A stretch of DNA of 13,594 nucleotides, from contig PJAB01001568.1 of assembly GCA_002887195.1 (NCBI GenBank), positions 1 through 13,594 of the forward strand, read 5' to 3'. Under the pieces are notes generated by a model, which was given only the letters and a program-made list of their open reading frames with translations, was not told the DNA's origin and made no database searches. Source of the DNA: Chrysochromulina parva. Taxonomy: Eukaryota; Haptophyta; Prymnesiales; Chrysochromulinaceae. Position 1 is the stretch's first letter, and every line of letters begins with the position of its first letter. Both the position numbers and the translations under genes were made by a program. Of this stretch, positions 1 through 7,700 are shown one piece after another.

Positions 1-99
1 CCGCTTCCGTCACGTCCGGTAGTGCTCCCGGGACGGGGGAAAACCATTCTAAGCCCCTGAAGGGTCCACAATTAGATTTGCATAGACAACCAAAAATTA
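1..99. other. 3' flank of the RNA methyltransferase gene
   Basis: Short non-coding stretch downstream (on the minus strand) of the TAA stop at 102-100. It is more AT-rich than the coding DNA around it from about position 70 onward and presumably holds the 3' UTR. I see no convincing polyadenylation signal, RNA gene or second coding region before the window edge. Confidence 0.4.
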
Positions 100-1612
100 T
101 TATGATGATGCCCGAGGTACCCGCGCCGCGGCGGGCGCTGCCTTCGCCTCCACCGTGGTAGCAGCCCCCCTCGATGGCCGCACCCGATCACAGATCACCA
201 TCGTCTCGATGTGGTTGGCGTTCGTGAAGAGCACGTGCGCGCTCGCCTGCCTCCCCCGCACGCGCCAACCCGCGGCGAGGAGCGCATCCAACTCCCGCGC
301 GAGCGCCGCAAAGCCGCACGATATGTAGATGAGCACCGTAATGGACGCGCACGCCGAGCCGTCCGTCTGGTCACACAGCGCAGAGAGCACCAGAGGATCT
401 AGGCCCTTGCGGGGAGGGTCGACGATCGCCACGTCAGCGCCACTCGCATCGCATAGCCGCTCGCTGGCTGTGCCGACGGCGTACGTGATGCGGGGGCGCA
501 CGGCGGGCGGCAGCAGCTGACGGGACGCCTCAAACGCCCTCTCGGGTGGGTTGACGTCAGAGCAGCGCACCCACTCGGCAGTGGGCACCACCGCCAGCCC
601 CAGCGAGCCAACGCCCGCGTACCTGTGGGAGGAGAGGGCGCCGTGGTGAGCACTTGCATGCAGCTGTTGTGCGCCAGCCCTAGCGAGCCATCGCCCGCGC
701 GTACCATTCGACGACCCGTGCCCCCGGTGGCACGGCCGCACAGAGTGCACGCACGATGCCGTCGAAGCCCTCGAGGTTCGCCTGACGAAACACAAAGGGC
801 GGCAGCACGAAGGCATGTGCCACCGAGGCGTACCGCTCGATTAGGCAACCGGGCGGCACTCGTCGCTCGATTAGGCAACTGGGCGGGAGCTGAACGACGG
901 CCCGCTCCTCCTCGTCCTCTACCTCCGCCGCCGCTACCGCCGCCTCGCCGGTGCCGCCAGCGTGGTGCAGCAGCTGCCACGATCCGGCCTCGTAGCTCAA
1001 GATGTTGTTCGTGCTCGTCGGGTTGAGGTTGACCCAGATTGAGTGGAGCGACCGGGGCGACGCCGCTTCGCCATGCCGAGACCACAAGCGCGCGGCGAGT
1101 TTGCCCAGGGCCAAGTCCTCGTCGAGGCGCCTCGCATTCGCCACGAGCACCAGCTGCACCAGCCGAGTCGACCTCTCGACGCTCAGCTGCAGGTACCGGA
1201 GAGTGCCGCTGTGGGTGGCCTCGTCGTACGCCGAGAGCTCGTCCAAGCACGCGAGCTCGCTGCTGACGGCTGCGATCACCTCGTTGATCGCCGGATGGTG
1301 AGGCACGTGGCACTCCTCGTCGCTCAGGCATGGCACCACTTCGTGCGTGCCAGGGCGAAACATACCGATGAGCGCGCCGCCCTTTGGACCAGAGCGCACT
1401 GCGATGCGAGACGTCGTCCGTGAGCCCGCGCTGGCGACGTACTCACAGCGGAGCTGGAGACCGCGGGATGCAAAGAAGCCCTGCGCTTCGGAGAGGACTG
1501 GCGGCAAGCTGCTGCTGCTGAAGAGGCGGGAGAGCACGAGCAGAGCCGCCATGACGAAACAACACGCGCCCCCTGGCAAAAAGGACGAGGTACACGAGTG
1601 TGTCCGAAACAT
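100..1612 (-). CDS. TrmA/RlmD-like RNA (uracil-5)-methyltransferase, two exons
   Basis: Two exons, 1612-705 and 622-100, give 476 aa ending in TAA. The family methylates C5 of uridine in tRNA or rRNA using SAM and a catalytic cysteine. Visible marks: GMFRPGTHEVV and HHPAINEV in the N-terminal third; GTLRYLQLSVER near 135-147; an LHSIWVNLNPTSTN stretch near 190; FRQANLEGFD near 275; SAM motif I VVEWYAGVGSLGL (300-312); DPPRKG (371-376); nucleophile Cys405 in YISCG; and the general-base Glu442 in HIETM. The residues match TrmA/RumA/Trm2 catalytic landmarks, so the enzyme should be active. No N-terminal TRAM domain is evident. The first ATG (1612) has a weak context; the ATG at 1552 has G at -3 and G at +4 and would begin a hydrophobic leader (MAALLVLSRLF), which suggests an organelle-targeted form. 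Which RNA and which uridine are modified cannot be read from sequence. The gene is head-to-head with the kinesin gene. Confidence 0.88.
623..704 (-). other. Intron of the methyltransferase gene, bounded by a direct duplication
   Basis: An 82-bp GT-AG intron (donor TG|GTACGC, acceptor CCCACAG|G), phase 2. Splicing restores a Trp codon and joins VVEW to YAGVGSLGL, completing SAM motif I; unspliced RNA reads into a TAG after nine codons. The first 33 nt of the intron (704-672) are a degraded copy of the first 31 nt of the next exon (622-592): 29 of 31 exon positions match, with one 2-nt insertion. See the findings. Confidence 0.9.
834..893 (-). repeat. 30-bp tandem duplication within the methyltransferase CDS
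   Basis: Two adjacent 30-bp units encode PPSCLIERRV and PPGCLIERYA (about residues 243-262), in the linker just before the conserved FRQANLEGFD segment. The frame is kept. The duplicated decapeptide is not part of the family core that I recognise, so it is probably a lineage-specific loop insertion. Confidence 0.7.
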
Positions 1613-1739
1613 GTGACACCGACACTTCACAGTCAAGAATACATGTTCGTCAGAGTTTTCACAGCTTTTTCAAGAACTTGTTTGGCGGGTAGAACCTCAG
1701 CTCTCCTCCGCTGCGCTCGATCGTAGTCGCGCGAGAGCC
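1613..1739. promoter_or_regulatory. Shared divergent promoter, methyltransferase / kinesin
   Basis: Only 127 bp separate the two opposing ATGs (187 bp if the 1552 start is used), so both 5' UTRs and core promoters must lie here. No TATA box is obvious. A TTTGGCGGG motif at 1681-1689 resembles an E2F/DP site (TTTSSCGC-like). That would suit cell-cycle control of a microtubule gene, but a single short match is weak evidence. An in-frame stop on the minus strand at 1672-1670 limits upstream extension of the methyltransferase. Confidence 0.45.
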
Positions 1740-4700
1740 ATGTCGCTCACGACTGCCACAGCCACTGCGCTGACGCCGGAGTTGCTTGAGCTCGCGGAGG
1801 AGCTCGAGCTCCTCGGCGGCGGCGGCGACGCTCGCGTGGGATGTGCGCAGGTGCTCTGCCGTGTCCGGCCGCCGAGCGTCCGCTCGGTGCGTGTCGTCAC
1901 CGCGGAGCCCGAGGGATGCGTTGTGCACGTGCGCGACCCGCGCTGCCCCGAAGAGACGCCCGAGGCGGACGCAGTGCGCAGATTCCGCATCTCGCCCGGC
2001 GGCGTCATCGGTGCTGCGAACGACGATAGCCTCGGCCGTGAACACGCCTTTGCAGCGGCCGAAGGCCTCTTCGAGGCGGCGGGTGCGAGCGCGCTCGAGT
2101 GGCTGCTCTCGGGCTTCAGCTCGGCGGTCATCGCCGCGGGCGAGTCGGGCTCGGGCAAGACCTTTGCGCTCTTCGGCCCAGCGGGCACGGTCGCCCAGCC
2201 CGAGCGGTACAGCCTGTGCTCCCGGTTGCTGCACGAGCTGTTCTCGGCCATCGACGCGAGCCGGCCGTTGGAGGACTTTGAGGGCGCGGACGCGCCGCAC
2301 GCGCCGCACGCGCTCTCGCTCGCGCTCTCATGCTGGGAGGTGCGCCACACCGAGGTGGTCGATCTCCTCGTACCAAACAAGGAAGGGCCGCACGCGGCGG
2401 CGGCGGCGGCGGCAGGCGGGCCGCACCCTTTCGTGCAGGTCGAGGCTCGCACCCTCGAGGTGGCGACGCGCCTGCTCAGCATGGCGCGCGCCCGATCGGT
2501 CAGTGGCGCTACTCGCGGCGCGGCTGCCTCCGGTCTGCCCTCGCGCTCGTCATTGTTTGTACAGGTGAGCCCTGGAGCCCCCGTGCCCCTACTGATACCC
2601 CCCCACCGATGGCCCCCACTGTTGCCCCCCCACCGATGCCCCCACTGATGCCCCCCACTGATGGCCCCCTACTGATGCCTCCACTGAGGCCCCAGGGACC
2701 ACCCATGGCCCCACTGATGGCCCCCCATTGATGCCCCCACCGACGGAGACTGAATGCCACTGACTGCACATTGACTGCACATTGGCGCTCCTCCCGTCGT
2801 CTCTCTTCATCGTCTCTCCCTCTCTCTCGCGCGCGCAGCTCTCCCTGTACGACACGTCGCGTGCCTCCCGCGCATCGATCTATCTCGTCGATCTCGTGGG
2901 CACGGCGCCGCTGCCCTCGACGGCCGAAGCCAACGCCGCCGCGACGCAGATGAGCGCGCATGAGGCGACCACCGGTGCCGCGCTGGTGGCCGAGAGGCGG
3001 GCTCTCAACCGGCAGCTCCTCGCCTTCCACCGCGTGCTGGCCGAAGTTTCGTCACTTGACCCGTCGGGCCAGCGGCCTCTCTCGTCTCGGGACTCGCGGC
3101 TGACGCAGCAGCTCGCGCCGCTGCTCGCGGGCAGCTGCCGGCTGCACCTCGTCGCGTGCGTGCGCGCGGAGGCGGAGCACTTTGGCGAGACGTGCGCGAC
3201 GCTGCGTTCCCTGAGCAAGGGCGCGGCGATCCGTTCCGCCTGCATGCGCCTCCGTGGGATTTCGAGCTCGCAGCTCGGCTGGCTGCCGGCCGAGGCGGTC
3301 CTCCCGCCGCTCCAGCCGCTGCCCAAGACGGCGCCGCAGCGCGCTTCGCTCGGCCGCACCGGCGCCGTCTTGGGCATCGGCGCCGTCTTGGGCGCCAACT
3401 CGGGCGCCGTCGGCGGCGCCCGCTCGGGCGCGCGCGGCGTCGGCGCCCTCGGCCCGGCGCCGCCCCCGACGAGCGAACAGCTCCACCGCCTGTGGGAGGA
3501 ACACGAGCACTCGGACCGCGCTGCCGAGGCCGCCGCCGCCGAGGCCGCTCTCGAGCTCGTGTATGCGGAGAGTGAGCGGGCGGCGAGGCGCGAGACGCAC
3601 CACCTACAAGCCGATGCGCGCCGCCGTCGAAGCAGCAGCCCCTTTGGCGCGGCGGGCAGCTCACTTGGCTCCCCTTACGAGACGATGGATGCGCCCGCCG
3701 ACGCGCTGCGCGAGGCTTTCTGGGAGGCGGCCGAGTCGGCGACGACGGCCGAGTCGGGCGCCGAGTCCGGCGCGGAGGCGAGCTCGATCGCGGAGGCGTC
3801 GACCGCAGAGCTCACGGAGGCAGCCAAGGTCGCTGGGCGGCAGCTGGCCGCGGTCTCCGCCAAAGCCGCCCAGCTCGCTGCGACTCATTCGGACGTTGCG
3901 GCCGCCGTGGCCGCCGAGATGCGGCGTGAGGCGCGCGCGGGCCCCGAGGCGCGCGCCTACCGGGGGCGCGGCGGCGGCGGCGAAGCAAGCCTCACGCCGG
4001 AGCAAAGAGCGAGCGTCGCGGACGTCATCGGGCAGCTCAAGATGGCACTCGCCAAGAACCTGCACCGGATCATCGACACGTTCCGTGAGTTTGACGAGGA
4101 CCAGTCGGGCAAGATTGACAAGCGCGAGTTCCGGCTCGCGCTGCAGAAGCTCGGCATCGTCGCACACAAGTCCGAGTACGACCTCACGTTCGACTCGCTC
4201 GACAGTGATCGCTCGGGCACGCTCGAGTACCACGAGCTCCACGAGCATCTGCGGCGGCGCGCTGGGGACCCGTCGCAACGCGACGCGTCGTTGGGTACGG
4301 GCGCTGCGATGGGCGCTCAGCGCGGCGCCTCGACGACTGGCGGTGCAGCGCCGCGCTCGCCGGCACGTCCAAGCTCCTCGGGCTCAACGCAACGCTCGCC
4401 GTACGGCGCCAGCGGCTCACCTAATAAGGAAGGTCCGGCTGGGCGCGGCGCGCTCGTGGCGCCGTCATGGGCACCCCCGAGCCCGAAGCCCGCGTCGCTC
4501 GAGCTCACGCCGGACCAAAAGGCGAGCGTTGCCGGCGTCATCGGGCAGCTCAAGATGGCGCTCGCCAAGAATCTCAACCGGATCATGGACACGTTCCGTG
4601 AGTTTGACGAGGACCAGTCGGGCACGATTGACAAGCGCGAGTTCCGGCTCGCGCTGCAGAAGCTCGGCATCGTCGCACACAAGTCCGAGTACGACCTCAC

Positions 4701-7700
4701 GTTCGACTCGCTCGACAACGATCGCTCGGGCACGCTCGAGTACCACGAGCTCCACGAGCATCTGCGGCGGCGCGCCGGGGACCCGTCGCAGCCGAGCGCC
4801 GTGTCAGGCACACTCTCGTCGCCCGGGTGCAGCAGCCGCGTCACCAGCGAGACGACGGCCTCCCTCCCCTCGCCCGCCACAGCGCCCGCCACAGGACGGA
4901 TCTTTCACTCGGCCTCGGACCGGTGGGCAGAGCCGGCGCTCGGCACGACGCCCCCCCCCCCGCCGCCGCAGCCACCGCCGCCGGGCGCCGTCTCGGGCGG
5001 CGCGCCCCCCTCGTCCGCGATGCGCACGGAGCTCGAGGGAATGCTCTCCACTATCGGACAGAGTGCTTGGTCCGCGGCGCCCGCCTTCGGCGCCCCGGTG
5101 GACGCTTGGGTCACCGCCGAGCTCGAGCGACGGGTAGAGGAGCAACTGGCCCTCGCCCGCGGCGGAGGTGCGCCCAATACGGCGCCCAATCTCAATGGCG
5201 CCGCGCCGCCGGCCGCGCCGCCGGCCGCGTTGCCCGGCCTGCTGCCCGAGCCCCCGGTCATACGGTCGTACGCGTCGCAGCACAGCAGCAGCTCTCGCCG
5301 GCCCGCGCTGGTGACGCGTGGCTCTCCCCCCCTACCTGGCGATTCGGTGTTTCGTCACGCGGCCGAGCGCTGGAATGAGCGCTCTGACGAAACGTACGAT
5401 CGTCACGCGGCCGAGCGCTGGAATGAGCGCTCTGATGAAACGTACGATCGGCACGAGTACCTCGCGGCGGAGGCGGCGGCGGCCGAGGCGGCGGCGGCCG
5501 AGGCGGCGGCGGCCGAGGCGGCACGCGACGCGACCGTTGAGAGCGTCGCTGCGATGGCTGAGGCGGAGGCGTACCGTCGCGCCGCCGTAGAGGACGAGGC
5601 GACCTTGGCTCTCGAAGAGGCCGAGCAATTGCATCGGGAGGCCGAGGCCGCCACCGCCGAGCTCGGTGTGAACATGGGTGTGAACATGGACGCGTCGCCG
5701 CACGAGGCGGCGCGGATCTCCGTCCAGCACGCCGCCGCCGTCGTGGGCGCGGCCGAGGCCCAGAGAGGCGGCGCCGTCGCGGGCGTCGGCGTGGCGCACC
5801 CGCTGGACGAGCTGCGAGGAGAGAATTACGATACCGTCCTCACCCTCCTCCAAGAGGCCGAGCAAGGGCGGAAAGCCGAGCGCCGCCGAGCGGTCGAGGC
5901 TGAGCGCGACCTCGCCGAGCAGCGGACCCTCTTTGAGCTACACGAGCAAGAGCGCCGGTTGGAGACCCATCATCTCGTCATCAAGCTCCGCCGGCTCGAG
6001 GCTGCCTCGTCGCACGCCGCCGCTTTTGAGGTAGGGCCACCTGAGGGCGCTGAGTGGCGCTGAGGGCCACCGTTGGCCACCGATGGCCACCGATGGCCAC
6101 CGATTCGCACTGACGAGACCTGATGGCCTCCCTCATCACTGACGAGACCTGATGGCCCCCCTCATCAGGTCTATGAGCAGCAGCTGGCCGCCGTCCAGGG
6201 GAGCCTCGACAGCTCACGTGCGGAGACGGCAGAGCTCGAGGCTACCTGCCGCGAGCTCACGACCGCGTGCGTGCTCTTCCCCGCCTCTTGCGCGCCTTCG
6301 AATGCCTCTGCGTGCCACCGAGTGCCTCTTGCGTGCCTCTGCGTGCCACCGAATGCTTCTTGCGTGCCTCTGAGTGCCACCGAGTGCCTCTGGGTGCCTC
6401 TGCGTGCCACCGAGTGCCACGGATCACGGGGCTCTGATTGCGTCCGTCATCACCGAGTGCCACGGATCACTGGGCTCTGATTGCGTCCGTCATCAGGTAC
6501 GAGGTGGCCCGGGACGCGGCGCGCCTCGCCACCGGCGAGCAGTGGCCCGGGGGCATCTCGGCTACTATGGAGGCGAAGCTGCATCGTGTCAAGAACTACC
6601 GGCGCGCCCTCTCGACCACTGAGAAGGAGCTGCAAGCGCTCCGTGCCGAGTCTGCCGAGAATGCGAAAAAGGGTCGGCAAGGCGAGGTACACCAGCGCCG
6701 ATGATGGCCTCTGATGGCCGCTGATGGCCGCTGATTGCCTCTGATGAGGGTCGACAAGGCGAGGTACCTCTGATGGCCTCTGATGGCCGCTGATGGCCGC
6801 TGATTGCGACTGATAGGTGCACAAGAAGAGTGCCGAAGACGCGACGCGCCGGCTGCTCAAGGTGGCCAGGGACCACGAGAAGGCGGCCGCCGAGGTGACG
6901 CAGCTCCGCCTGCTTGTGTCCGAGGCCGAGCGGCAGCAGGCGGATCTCAGCGCCCAGATCGCGGCCGCGCAGCATGAGGCGGCCGAGGCGACCGCGCTGT
7001 ACCAAGCGCACAAGGGCGAGGTGCGATCTCCCTTGATGGCCACTGATTGCGTGGCTAATTGCGTGCCGAGGGGCACGAGGGCGAGTTTCAATCTCGCCTT
7101 CGACAATGATCTCGCGCGATCTCGCCTCCTGCAGCGACTGCGCACGGGAGTGCGCCTGCTGAGGAGCTTCTCATGAGCTTCCGATGACGTCTGAGTGCCT
7201 CCCTCATCAGGTGCGAGCGCTTCAGGAGAAGATTGACAAGTTGCATTTCGAGCGGCGCAAGGACGCCGTGGTGATGCGCATGGCGCCGCGCCTGCAGTCG
7301 TCCGCCGAGAAGCTGCGCCAGCATCTGCTCGGCCGCTCACGAGGACGCGCGCGCGCTCGGCTCGGCGCGCACGGCGGGAGTAGCACGGCGAGTGGCGGCA
7401 GCGGCGCGCATGCCTCCGCGTCGGCCACGACGGCGGCGGAGCAGCTGCAGCTGCTCGATGCCGAGCTGCAGGTACGGGCTGGCCTCGGATTGCGCGGATG
7501 GTCTGTGGAGCGGCTGATGGACTGATTGCGACTGAGTGCGACTGAGTGCGACTGAGTGCGACTGAGTGCGACTGAGTGCGACTGATCACCGAGTCTGCTC
7601 GTCGTGGCGCATACAGGCTCACGGCATGTTGATTGCCTCCCTCATTGCATGCTGATTGCCTCCCTCATTGCATGCTGATTGCCTCGTCGTGGCGCATACA

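Noticed and set aside
680..816. Continuous reading of the methyltransferase through 704-623 without splicing
   Set aside because: It stops at a TAG after EWYARAMAR and loses SAM motif I and the catalytic Cys; splicing at GT/AG restores the family sequence exactly.
3254..5137. 627-codon plus-strand frame overlapping kinesin exon 2
   Set aside because: Arg/Ser-rich shadow frame of GC-rich coding DNA with no domain; the EF-hands and motor lie in the other frame.
2782..6063. Separate gene starting at the ATG-like start near 2782
   Set aside because: Its first codons are intron 1 sequence. The kinesin halves on either side complement each other, with in-frame GT-AG sites, so it is exon 2 of one gene.
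6450..7622. 390-codon minus-strand frame across kinesin introns 3-6
   Set aside because: Its sequence is driven by intron repeats (SHSVALSRTQ-type runs) and antisense exon DNA; no recognisable domain.
7521..7686. Short regular repeats as a CRISPR array
   Set aside because: Units are contiguous 10- and 23-bp repeats without unique spacers, inside a spliceosomal intron.
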